From assembly GCF_018294505.1 (NCBI RefSeq), contig NC_057794.1:195347201-195411200 (forward strand): a DNA stretch of 64,000 nucleotides, given 5' to 3'. The translations under genes were made by a program, and so were the position numbers. The notes beneath the pieces are model-generated. The model had not been told where the DNA came from, searched no databases, and saw only the letters and a list, made by a program, of their open reading frames with translations. This DNA is from Triticum aestivum (taxonomy: Eukaryota > Streptophyta > Magnoliopsida > Poales > Poaceae). Shown here in pieces: positions 21,908-32,503 of the stretch (positions are counted from its first letter, which is position 1; each line of letters opens with the position of its first letter).

Positions 21908-23942
21908 CTATTGGATCCAAAGGTTTTGGGATGACATATGAGAGAAGAGTGGAGGGAGGTACACACAATACAAACAATTGTTTTGAAGAAACGGGTTTTC
22001 TTTTGTGGCTGTCGGAAAAACATCAAACAAATGACAGCTCACAAATCGTCGCATCTAACGTAAGAATATAATAGGGGTTTTGGTCATCTAGGGGTCAAAT
22101 AAATCTTCGAAGTCTTCCAATTCTTCAAGTCTTCGGAGTCTTCTATTGTTGCAACTGCAATTCTTCCAATGCATGGTGAAATCCTCTTTACTCTGAAATG
22201 GTCATCGATTGTCCGATATCTTGTCCTTCTTGGAATAGCTTCAGTTGATCCTCCATGTGGTCAAAAGGGAAAGGGGTATATTCTAACTATTTGAGGTAGC
22301 AGAGGATATTTGATAAAATCAGAAAAGATGAGAAGTAATGGGTTCTTTTGACAATAAAGTTTTAGAGATTTCCTGTCCTAGGAGCTTTTCGATTTCTAGG
22401 GTCACGTCCTGCAGTCAACATATGCTCTGATACCATATCTATAGCGACCCGACCTCAGACGGTCAAGCCTCTGTAAATCTGTGCCATCCCTAGATCAGTA
22501 TGCTGGCACACATAGTACATCAATGTATATATCAAAGTGCAATCACATGTATAATAACGTAAAACTGATATATACCTTATAAGTCTCAGCAGAAACAATC
22601 AACGGGTGTGGAGTCCCATCAACGCCATCGGCGCCTTGAGTGTAGACGTAGCCCTGTATTGTAACTCTTAGTCGTCGAAGAAATATCTGCAACATGATAC
22701 GTTGCAGCCGTGTAGGTCAGTACATTGAATGTACCGGCAAGATCACAATAAGACAAAACAAATGATAAACTATACTATATGTAGTATGGATTTGTGGCTC
22801 TGTATCTGAGTTTTGTTTGCATAAAAGCTGGTTTTATTTTCCCTACATCAAAGGAATATCAAGAGTCTATACTACAGAATTTCCTATCATGACATGGTTC
22901 CGCCAACTGATGTCTCATCACCCAAATCATAATAAGTTGCCCACAATGAAATTATCAGTCCGGTGTTGAGAGTCCCGAGATAGATCCAAGTCCAGAGGCT
23001 CAAATTGTTTGTAACTGGGGACACGGCTAATCGATTAAGTTTTAACCCTCTGCAAAGGTTTGTACACTTTACCCGCAAGATTCGATCCCTCTTTTTACGT
23101 TCTCGCACTTCAAGGTGTTTGAGAACAAGACGACCGAAACATGGTCTTCCGAAGAGTTCCCCTGACCACTTTCCGGTGCTCATCCAATCCTACCGTAGTT
23201 CTACATCTGCTAGCACCATCCCAGCCAGAGTCACAACTAAGGGCAACCAAGCTAGAGCCCATAGTGACTTGCGGTTGCATAGGTAAGCTTCCGGGCATGA
23301 AGTATTCTTCCCTCTCTTTGAGTCTGGGTGAAGTTTTCCGCAAGATGTCATGGAGCTTCTCCATGCATCCCAGCCATACACTGGTTTCTCCAGGGTGCCC
23401 GTCAACCGTCCTTCACCCAGTAGTGTGTATTGAATTCTTGTCTTGAGTCTTGTAATCTTGAGGTCATGAAGATTGTAACACCCCGAATGTAATTTACCAA
23501 ATATGTGATCCAACTCTTCCCGTTTCCGGTGTTAAGTTATTTTATTTTCTCGAGTTCGGGTTTTTGTCTCCGTATGTTGTTATCATTGTCATACATCTCA
23601 TATCTTGTCATCATGTGCATTGCATTTGCATACGTGTTCATCTCATGCATTCGAGCATTTTCCCCGTTGTCCGTTTTGCAATCCGGTGCTCCGTTCTCCT
23701 CCGGTGGTCATTTCTACCTTTCTTTCGTGTGTGGGGATTAAACATTTCTGGATTGGACCGAGACATGCCAAGCGGCCTTGGTTTACTATCGGTAGTTGGC
23801 CTGTCAAGTTTCGTACCATTTGGACTTCGTTTGATGCTCCAACGGTTAACCGAGGGACCGAGAAGGCCTCGTGTGTGTTGCAGCCCAACACCCCTCCAAG
23901 TTGGCCCAAAACCCACCAAAACCCTCTCCATCATCTAGAGCG
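21533..23942. repeat. Array unit 5
   Basis: The gag piece is open from the ATG to the junction. It shares private variants with unit 6 (cagcagaaac near 22588, cataataagt near 22929, agggcaacc near 23239). Confidence 0.95.
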
Positions 23943-24317
23943 TTCTTCAGCTGGGTGATTTCCGTCACAATGAGGGATTCCATCCTTGTGTTCTTCATTG
24001 GTGTGTCCTATTTCTCCACAAATCTTGCAGACATAAGGTTTCTTCATCGGGTTATCCCAGTGCTTCCAGATGAGATGGGATCTTAATAGAGTCTTCTTGA
24101 ATTCCTCCCAAGTTCTTGCTCCATTTCATCCTTGTATTGCTTGATGCATTTTCCACCAGGTTGCAGCACTTTTTGTAAAGTATGGAAGAGCGTATTGAAC
24201 CTCATACCTGCTTCCAATCAAGTTATTCCGAAAGTGATCCTCCATATTCTGAATCCATAGTTCTACCTCTCGTTGAGTCATCGATCCAGAGAATACTAGT
24301 CCTTCTTCATTCACCAT
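23943..24317 (-). pseudogene. Truncated gag copy in unit 6
   Basis: A Cys codon is changed to TGA at 24126, leaving 63 codons of the capsid-like block. Confidence 0.8.
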
Positions 24318-26352
24318 CTATTGGATCCAAAGGTTTTGGGATGACATATGAGAGAAGAGTGGAGGGAGGTACACACAATACAAACAATTGTTTTTAAGAA
24401 ACGGGTTTTCTTTTGTGGCTGTCGGAAAAACATCAAACAAATGACATCTCACAAATCGTCGCATCTAACGTAAGAATATAATAGGGGTTTTGGTCATCTA
24501 AGGGTCAAATAAATCTTCGAAGTCTTCCAATTCTTCAAGTCTTCGGAGTCTTCTATTGTTGCAACTGCAATTCTTCCAATGCATGGTGAAATCCTCTTTA
24601 CTCTGAAATGGTCATCGATTGTCCGATATCTTGTCCTTCTTGGAGCAGCTTCAGTTGATCCTCCATGTGGTCAAAAGGGAAAGGGGTATATTCTAACTAT
24701 TTGAGGTAGGAGAGGATATTTGATAAAATCAGAAAAGATGAGAAGTAATGGGTTCTTTTGACAATAAAGTTTTAGAGATTTCCTGTCCTAGGAGCTTTTC
24801 GATTTCTAGGGTCACGTCCTGCAGTCAACATATGCTCTGATACCATATCTATAGCGACCCGACCTCAGACGGTCAAGCCTCTGTAAATCTGTGCCATCCC
24901 TGGATCAGTATGCTGGCACACACAGTACATCAATGTATATATCAAAGTGCAATCACATGTATAATAACGTAAAACTGATATATACCTTATAAGTCTCAGC
25001 AGAAACAATCAACGGGTGTGGAGTCCCATCAACGCCATCGGCGACTTGAGTGTAGACGTAGCCCTGTATCGTAACTCTTACTCGTCGAAGAAATATCTGC
25101 AACATGATACGTTGCAGCCGTGTAGGTCAGTACATTGAATGTACCGGCAAGATCACAATAAGACAAAACAAATGATAAACTACACTATATGTAGTATGGA
25201 TTTGTGGCTCTGTATCTGAGTTTTGTTTGCATAAAAGCTGGTTTTATTTTCCCTACATCAAAGGAATATCAAGAGTCTATACTACAGAATTTCCTATCAT
25301 GACATGGTTCCGCCAACTGATGTCTCATCACCCAAATCATAATAAGTTGCCCACAATTAAATTATCAGTCCGGTGTTGAGAGTCCCGAGATAGATCCAAG
25401 TCCAGAGGCTCAAATTGTTTGTAACTGGGGACACGGCTAATCGATTAGGTTTTAACCCTCTGCAAAGGTTTGTACACTTTACCCGCAAGATTCGATCCCT
25501 CTTTTTACGTTCTCGCACTTCAAGGTGTTTGAGAACAAGACGACCGAAACATGGTCTTCCGAAGAGTTCCCCTGACCACTTTCCGGTGCTCATCCAATCC
25601 TACCGTAGTTCTACATCTGCTAGCACCATCCCAGCCAGAGTCACAACTAAGGGCAACCAAGCTAGAGCCCATAGTGACTTGCGGTTGCATAGGTAAGCTT
25701 CCGGGCATGAAGTATTCTTCCGTCTCTTTGAGTCTGGGTGAAGTTTTCCGCAAGATGTCATGGAGCTTCTCCATGCATCCCAGCCATACACTGGTTTCTC
25801 CAGGGTGCCCGTCAACCGTCCTTCACCCAGTAGTGTGTATTGAATTCTTGTCTTGAGTCTCGTAATCTTGAGGTCATGAAGATTGTAACACCCCGAATGT
25901 AATTTACCAAATATGTGATCCAACTCTTCCTGTTTCCGGTGTTAAGTTATTTTATTTTCTCGGGTTCGGGTTTTTGTCTCCGTATGTTGTTATCATTGTC
26001 ATACATCTCATATCTTGTCATCATGTGCATTGCATTTGCATACGTGTTCATCTCATGCATTCGAGCATTTTCCCCGTTGTCCGTTTTGCAATCCGGTGCT
26101 CCGTTCTCCTCCGGTGGTCATTTCTACCTTTCTTTCGTGTGTGGGGATTAAACATTTCTGGATTGGACCGAGACATGCCAAGCGGCCTTGGTTTACTACC
26201 GGTAGTTGGCCTGTCAAGTTTCGTACCATTTGGACTTCGTTTGATGCTCCAACGGTTAACCGAGGGACCGAGAAGGCCTCGTGTGTGTTGCAGCCCAACA
26301 CCCCTCCAAGTTGGCCCAAAACCCACCAAAACCCTCTCCATCATCTAGAGCG
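23943..26352. repeat. Array unit 6
   Basis: The gag piece is stopped by a Cys-to-TGA change at 24126. The rest is closest to unit 5. Confidence 0.95.
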
Positions 26353-26727
26353 TTCTTCAGCTGGGTGATTTCCGTCACAATGAGGGATTCCATCCTTGTG
26401 TTCTTCATTGGTGTGTCCTATTTCTCCACAAATCTTGCAGACATAAGGTTTCTTCATCGGGTTATCCCAGTGCTTCCGGATGAGATGGGATCTTAATAGA
26501 GTCTTCTTGAATTCCTCCCAAGTTCTTGCTCCATTGCATCCTTGTATTGCTTGATGCATTTTCCACCAGGTTGCAGCACTTTTTGTAAAGTATCGAAGAG
26601 CGTATTGAACCTCATACCTGCTTCCAATCAAGTTATTCCTAAATTGATCCTCCATATTCTGAATCCATAGTTCTACCTCTCGTTGAGTCATCGATCCAGA
26701 GAATACTAGTCCTTCTTCATTCACCAT
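26341..26727 (-). pseudogene. 128-codon gag fusion ORF in unit 7
   Basis: It has the same structure as the unit 5 copy and is open to the junction-derived stop. One residue differs in the capsid-like block (M-E-D-Q-F in place of M-E-D-H-F). Confidence 0.75.
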
Positions 26728-28762
26728 CTATTGGATCTAAAGGTTTTGGGATGACATATGAGAGAAGAGTGGAGGGAGGTACACACAATACAAACAATTG
26801 TTTTGAAGAAACGGGTTTTCTTTTGTGGCTGTCGGAAAAACATCAAACAAATGACAGCTCACAAATCGTCGCATCTAACGTAAGAATATAATAGGGGTTT
26901 TGGTCATCTAAGGGTCAAATAAATCTTCGAAGTCTTCCAATTCTTCAAGTCTTCGGAGTCTTCTATTGTTGCAACTGCAATTCTTCCAATGCATGGTGAA
27001 ATCCTCTTTACTCTGAAATGGTCATAGATTGTCCGATATCTTGTCCTTCTTGGAGCAGCTTCAGTTGATCCTCCATGTGGTCAAAAGGGAAAGGGGTATA
27101 TTCTAACTATTTGAGGTAGGAGAGGATATTTGATAAAATCAGAAAAGATGAGAAGTAATGGGTTCTTTTGACAATAAAGTTTTAGAGATTTCCTGTCCTA
27201 GGAGCTTTCCGATTTCTAGGGTCACGTCCTACAGTCAACATATGCTCTGATACCATATCTATAGCAACCTGACCTTAGACGGTCAAGCCTCTGTGTATCG
27301 GTGCCATCCCTGGATCAGTATGCTGGCACACACAGTACAACAATGTATATATCAAAGTGCAATCACATGTATAATAACATAAAACTGATATATACCTTAT
27401 AAGTCTCAGTGGAAACAATCAACGGGTGTGGACTACCATCAACGCCATCGACAACTTGAGTGTAGACGTAGCCCTGTACCGTAACTCTTACTCGTCGAAG
27501 AAATATCTGCAACATGATACGTTGCAGCCGTGTAGGTCAGTACATTGAATGTACCGGCAAGATCACAATAAGACAAAACAAATGATAAACTATACTATAT
27601 GTAGTATGGATTTGTGGCTCTGTATCTGAGTTTTGTTTGCATAAAAGCTGGTTTTATTTTCCCTACATCAAAGGAATATCAAGAGTCTATACTACAGAAT
27701 TTCCTATCATGGCATGGTTCCGCCAACTGATGTCTCATCACCCAAATCATCATAAGTTGCCCACAATTAAATTATCAGTCCGGTGTTGAGAGTCCCGAGA
27801 TAGATCCAAGTCCAGAGGCTCAAATTGTTTGTAACTGGGGACACGGCTAATCGATTAGGTTTTAACCCTCTGCAAAGGTTTGTACACTTTACCCGCAAGA
27901 TTTGATCCCTCTTTTTACGTTCTCGCACTTCAGGGTGTTTGAGAACAAGACGACCGAAACATGGTCTTCCGAAGAGTTCCCCTGACCACTTTCCGGTGCT
28001 CATCCAATCCTACCGTAGTTCTACATCTGCTAGCACCATCCCAGCCAGAGTCACAACTAAGGTCAACCAAGCTAGAGCCCATAGTGACTTGTGGTTGCAT
28101 AGGTAAGCTTCCGGGCATGAAGTATTCTTCCGTCTCTTTGAGTCTGGGTGAAGCTTTCCGCAAGATGTCATGGAGCTTCTCCATGCATCCCAGCCATCCA
28201 CTGGTTTCTCCAGGGTGCCCGTCAACCGTCCTTCACCCAGTAGTGTGTATTGAATTCTTGTCTTGAGTCTCGTAATCTTGAGGTCATGAAGATTGTAACA
28301 CCCCGGATGTAATTTACCCAATATGTAATCCAACTCTTGCCGTTTTTGGCGTTAAGTTATTTTATTTTCTCGGGTTCAGGTTTTTGTCTTTGTGTGTTGT
28401 TATCGTTGTCATGCATCTCATATCTTGTCATCATGTGCATTGCATTTGCATACATGTTCATCTCATGCATTCGGGCATTTTCCCCGTTGTCCGTTTTGCA
28501 TTTCGGCGCTCCGTTCTCCTCCGGTGGTCATTTCTACCTTTCTTTCATGTGTGGGGATTAAACATTTCCGGATTGGACCGAGACTTTCCAAGCGGCCTTG
28601 GTTTACTACCGGTAAACCGCTTGTCATGTTTCGTACCATTTGGACTTCGTTTGATGCTCCAACAGTTAACCGAGGGACCGAGAAGGCCTCGTGTGTGTTA
28701 CAGCCCAACACCCCTCCAAGTTGGCCCAAAACCCACCAAAACCCAATCCATCATCTAGAGCG
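26353..28762. repeat. Array unit 7 (right edge)
   Basis: The gag part matches units 2-6. From about 27230 the LTR part differs noticeably (27231, 27266-27296, 27432-27480). The chromovirus part (28294-28762) keeps the form of the intact LTR copies and lacks the changes of units 1-6. It continues without a junction into the solo LTR. Confidence 0.95.
28284..28293 (+). repeat. Left target-site duplication of the solo LTR
   Basis: The ten bases tcatgaagat directly precede the LTR and recur directly after it at 32494-32503. Ten bases is longer than the usual five for Gypsy integration. Confidence 0.7.
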
Positions 28763-28826
28763 TTCGATCATGATTGCGTGGCCGAAAACCGCACCTCATT
28801 TGGACTCTCCTAGCTCCTCCTATGCC

Positions 28827-28834
28827 TATTTAAA
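28827..28834 (+). promoter_or_regulatory. TATA-like box of the chromovirus LTR
   Basis: The sequence tatttaaa sits about 40 bp upstream of the GC-rich leader. The same position in the sister LTRs reads tataggcat (near 59795, minus-strand element) or an (AT)n run (43459-43479), so the box is variable between copies. Confidence 0.4.
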
Positions 28835-29519
28835 GACCCCTCCAAAATTCTTCTTCTTCCTCCCCCCGAAACCCTAGAGAACTCCTCGCGCCGCCGCCGG
28901 ACATGTCCGCCCCGGGCGGACGAAGTTGCGCCGCCGCCCCGCACCAGTGGCGTAATGCCACGTGGCACCGCTGCCCGTCCCACCGAGCGGCCCGGCGAGC
29001 CCGCCGCGGGCCCTGTCGTCCCGTCCCTCCACGCCGCCCGAGCCGCCTCTCCCTCCGCCCGGCGCCACCGTGCCTCCTCGCCGGCGGCCGCCGCCCCGCC
29101 GTGCTGCATCGCGCCGGCCGCCGCCCGGCGTCGGTCGGACCTTGCCGCCGCGCGCCCGCGCTGCGGGAGTCGAGCTCCGCCGCCGTCTGCACCAACTCCG
29201 GCTCCTTCCTCCCCCAAGTCCGGCGACCTTGGCCCCCAAGTCCGGCGACCTCATTCCTCTCCAGCGAAAACGACATTTTCGGCAAACCTCGTAAATCGCG
29301 CCAGCCAGATCTGGATCCAGATCCCGTCTAGGTTGACTTTTTGCCCAAAACCCTAATTATTTTCTCATGTTCATCATCTCGTAACTCCTCATCCGTAGCT
29401 CCGTTTTAGGCATATAGCATATCAAGTTGTTCGCCTCAGAGAGCACATCATTTCATCTCATTGGATCATTTTCATTTGAGTTCATTTTGATGCCCGAAAT
29501 GATGTTAGAAGAATGCTAT

Positions 29520-30560
29520 TTGAGTTAATTGTCAGATCTGCTGCTCCAATTAGATATTTTTCATTTTTGCCATGATTATTGTGTGCATGCTATGCCCCTG
29601 AGCTCTTCATGAGTTTTGTTATATGTTTTGCCATCTATCTAGAGGTGCAACCCATGTATTTTTGTGATGTGTGTGGTGACTAGCACAAGCTTGCAAAGTG
29701 GAGCATTCGTTAATGCTGATTTCACTAAGTCCTTGACCTGTTTATCTCATATAGCCATATGTTCATGTTGTTTCCTAGTGATCCGTGCCTCTTTTGAGGA
29801 TGATCAGTAAGGATGTTTTGTTAATATTGTAGTGCTCTATCCATATATGTCTTTGTTTGCAATTATGGAGCAACCTAGATTGAGTCAGTCGAGCTCTACT
29901 TTTGCTATTTCGTGAATCTGGGCAGATTGTCTACTTGTTAGAGATTTTGCCGAGGATGTTGTAGTTGATCCGTGCATGCTATGTCATTGTTCTTGCCATG
30001 TCTAGCTTGAATTTTGTTTGTTCTTGATGGGTGTATGCTTAGATTGTCATGACATGCTCTGTAGTGAGTGCATCGAGCTCGTAAACAAGCCTACTTGATA
30101 TCTGTTTCAGCATGCTCCAGTTTTCACTAAGTCTGAGAACTGATTATGTTTTTGGCATGTTCACATGCGTGCAAATGTATTTTCTGATCCCTTTTGGCTC
30201 AAGGTCACTAAGGGACTTTTGTTAAGCTCTTTGAGTAGCTCCATTCCATGCTTTACTTTGCCATGTTCAGGTCCTGTAGCATATTGTTTTCTTGCTCCAA
30301 AGAGTGCTATCTGATCTGAAATTCCAGACAAGTGTTAATTTCACTAAGTCTGAGATCTGTTTGTCAAATGCATTTTTGCCATGTTTGTTTGAACCTGTTA
30401 ATGGATGAATTGGCCGTAGCTCAGTGCTAGTCTTTTGTTAAGCATCATGAATGGATACATGCAATGTATTTTGATGCCATGTTTGGGTGCTGTAGCATGT
30501 TCATCTTGTTGCATTTACATGACTACTTGCTGTAAATCACAGAACGTGGTCATATTTGAA
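29520..30560 (+). repeat. Degenerate repeats of about 200 bp inside the LTR
   Basis: A motif around 'tttcactaagtctgagatctg' recurs in degenerate form near 29523, 29722, 29911, 30123, 30340 and possibly 30533. It is accompanied by 'ttgccatgtt' and 'ttttgttaagc' blocks at similar offsets. The spacing is 190-217 bp. The inverse motif is visible in the minus-strand LTRs (for example near 35892, 36110 and 36512). Confidence 0.5.
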
Positions 30561-32493
30561 TTGCTTGCCATTTCCAAACCGTAACTCCATTTCCGGCGTT
30601 CTTTATATCGTTATCAAGCGATTTCCTCTCATCTTTCCAGTGGCACACTTGTATTTCCAAGTTGAGGCCAGGTTCATTCATTGCTTGTCAAATCTTGCAT
30701 ATGCATCACATATTCCATCCCACATAGCACACCATGTTTGCATCTATTGTTTGAGCTCGCACGTGGTTGATTGTGTCCTTGTTGCTTGTTTGTCTTGTTT
30801 GGGTAGAGCCGGGAGACGAGTTCGCTAACGAGGAGCCCATTGAGTTTGCTTTCGAGCACCCAGTGAACTCTGACAACTTTGCAAGCAAGATGATCATACC
30901 CTCGAAATCACTACTATCTTTGCTATGCTAGATGCTCGCTCTTTTGCTATGCCTATGCTACGATGCCTACCACTTGCTTATCATGCCTCCCAAATTGCCA
31001 TGTCAAACCTAAAACCCACCATGACCTAGCAAACCGTTGATTGGCTATGTTACCGCTTTGCTCAGCCCTCTTATAGCGTTGCTAGTTGCAGGTGAAGATT
31101 GGAGACCATTCCTTGTTGGAACATTATTTACTTGTTGGGATATCATTATATTGCCATGTTATCTTAATGCATCTATATACTTGGTAAAGGGTGGAAGGCT
31201 CGGCCTCTCGCCTAGTATTTTGTTCCACTCTTGCCGCCCTAGTTTCCGTCAGATCGGTGTTATGTTCCCGGATTTTGCGTTCCTTACGGGGTTGGGTTAT
31301 AATGGGAACCCCTTGATAGTTCGCCTTGATTAAAGCTTTTCCAGCAATGCAAAACCTTGGTTTTACCATTTGCCACCTAGCCTCTTTTTCCCTTGGGTTT
31401 CCGGAGCCCGAGAGTCATCTTATTTAAACCCCCGCCTGGGCCAGTGCACCTTTGAGTGTTGGTCCGAACCAGGCAGCCTGCGGGGCCACCTCGGGGAATC
31501 TCGAGGGTTGGTTTTACTCGTAGCTTGACCTATCTGAGTGTGCCCTGAGAACGAGATATGTGCAGCTCCTATCGGGATTTGTCGGCACATTCGGGCGGTG
31601 TTGCTGGATTTGTTTTAACTTGTCGAAGTGTCTTGAAGAACCGGGATACGGAGTCTGATCCGTCTCGGGAGGAGGTCTATTCCTTCGTTGACCGTGAGAG
31701 CTTGTCATGGGCTAAGTTGGGACTCCCCTGCAGGGATTTGAACTTTCGAAAGCCGTGCCCGTGGTTATGGGCAGATGGGAATTTGTTAATGTCCGGTTGT
31801 AGATAACTAGAACCTTAACTTAATTAAAATCAATCAACAGTGCGAGTTACCGTGATGGTCTCTTCTCGGCGGAGTCCGGGAAGTGAACACGGTGTTGGAG
31901 TAATGCTTGCCGTAGGATGCCCTCTAGTTTCTCGCTTGCGCTTTACCTCCTCTTCTCGCTCTCTATTTGCGAACAGGATAGCCACCATATATGCTAGTCG
32001 CTTGCTGCAGCTCCACATATTTTCCCTGCCTTACCTATTAAGCTTAAATAGTCTTGATCGCGAGGGTGCGATATTGCTGAGTCCATGTGGCTCACAGATT
32101 ACTTCCAAACCAGATGCAGGGCCTGATGATTCCGCTCCAGATGACGCACTTGAGCTCAAGTGGGAGTTCGACAAGGACTCTCACTGATACTACGTGTCTT
32201 TCCCTGATGATCAGTAGTGGTGCCCAGTTGGGGTGATCGGGACCATGCCGCATGTTGGGTTGTTCTTTTATTTTGGCGCCGTAGTCGGGCCATGAGTGTT
32301 TGAATGTTGTAATGCTATTTATGTACTTGATTGACGTGGCGAGTGTAAGCCAACTATGTACCTCCCCTTTTATTATTCATATTACATGGGATGTTGTGAA
32401 GATTGCCTAACTTGCGACATTGCTTTCAATGCGGTTATGTCTCTAAGTCGTGCCTCGACACGTGGGAGCTATAGCCGCATCGAGGGCGTTACA

Positions 32494-32503
32494 TCATGAA
32501 GAT
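32494..32503 (+). repeat. Right target-site duplication of the solo LTR
   Basis: The bases tcatgaagat directly follow the LTR end and match the left flank exactly. Confidence 0.7.

Larger units (their letters stand above)
11893..28762. repeat. Seven-copy tandem array, unit exactly 2,410 bp
   Basis: Junctions between copies fall at 14302/14303, 16712/16713, 19122/19123, 21532/21533, 23942/23943 and 26352/26353, always 2,410 bp apart. Every landmark inside the unit keeps the same spacing, so there is no net insertion or deletion in 16,870 bp. Each unit contains, in plus-strand order, the reversed first 125 codons of gag, its leader, PBS and LTR portion, then 469 bp of the 5' end of a plus-strand chromovirus LTR. 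Copies differ by scattered single substitutions. The left flank continues into the full gag and the right flank into the full chromovirus LTR, so both parent sequences are still present. Confidence 0.95.
28294..32493 (+). mobile_element. Chromovirus-type LTR, 4,200 bp, apparently solo
   Basis: It begins TGTAACACCCCGG and ends CGAGGGCGTTACA, so the ends are inverted repeats. It matches, in the opposite orientation, the LTRs at 33749-37971, 39719-44006 and 56195-60329. The last of these is attached to a chromodomain-bearing pol. No PBS or gag follows it. Instead a direct repeat of the bases before it follows, after which the interrupted host LTR resumes, which is the picture of a solo LTR. A GC-rich leader (28880-29330) follows a TATA-like box. 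Its first 469 bp form part of unit 7. Confidence 0.85.

Noticed and set aside
13307..28266. Sets of 70-134-codon frames on both strands repeated every 2,410 bp
   Set aside because: They lie in LTR and leader sequence, overlap each other on opposite strands and have no domain. Their repetition only reflects the array.
11893..28762. Idea that the array is an rDNA spacer, centromeric satellite or CRISPR-like array
   Set aside because: The unit is plainly assembled from gag, PBS and LTR pieces, contains no rRNA sequence and has no short repeat-spacer pattern.
28810..29356. Long GC-rich frames in the chromovirus LTR (also 36875-37455, 42829-43611, 59223-59962)
   Set aside because: Frames differ between LTR copies, are low-complexity Ala/Arg/Pro/Gly and overlap in several frames. 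They are a composition effect of the GC-rich leader.
31840..32187. 115-codon frame near the LTR end (and its inverse copies near 40000 and 56473)
   Set aside because: Part of it is similar in several LTR copies, but this follows from LTR homology. It runs up to the LTR terminus and has no recognised domain or start context.
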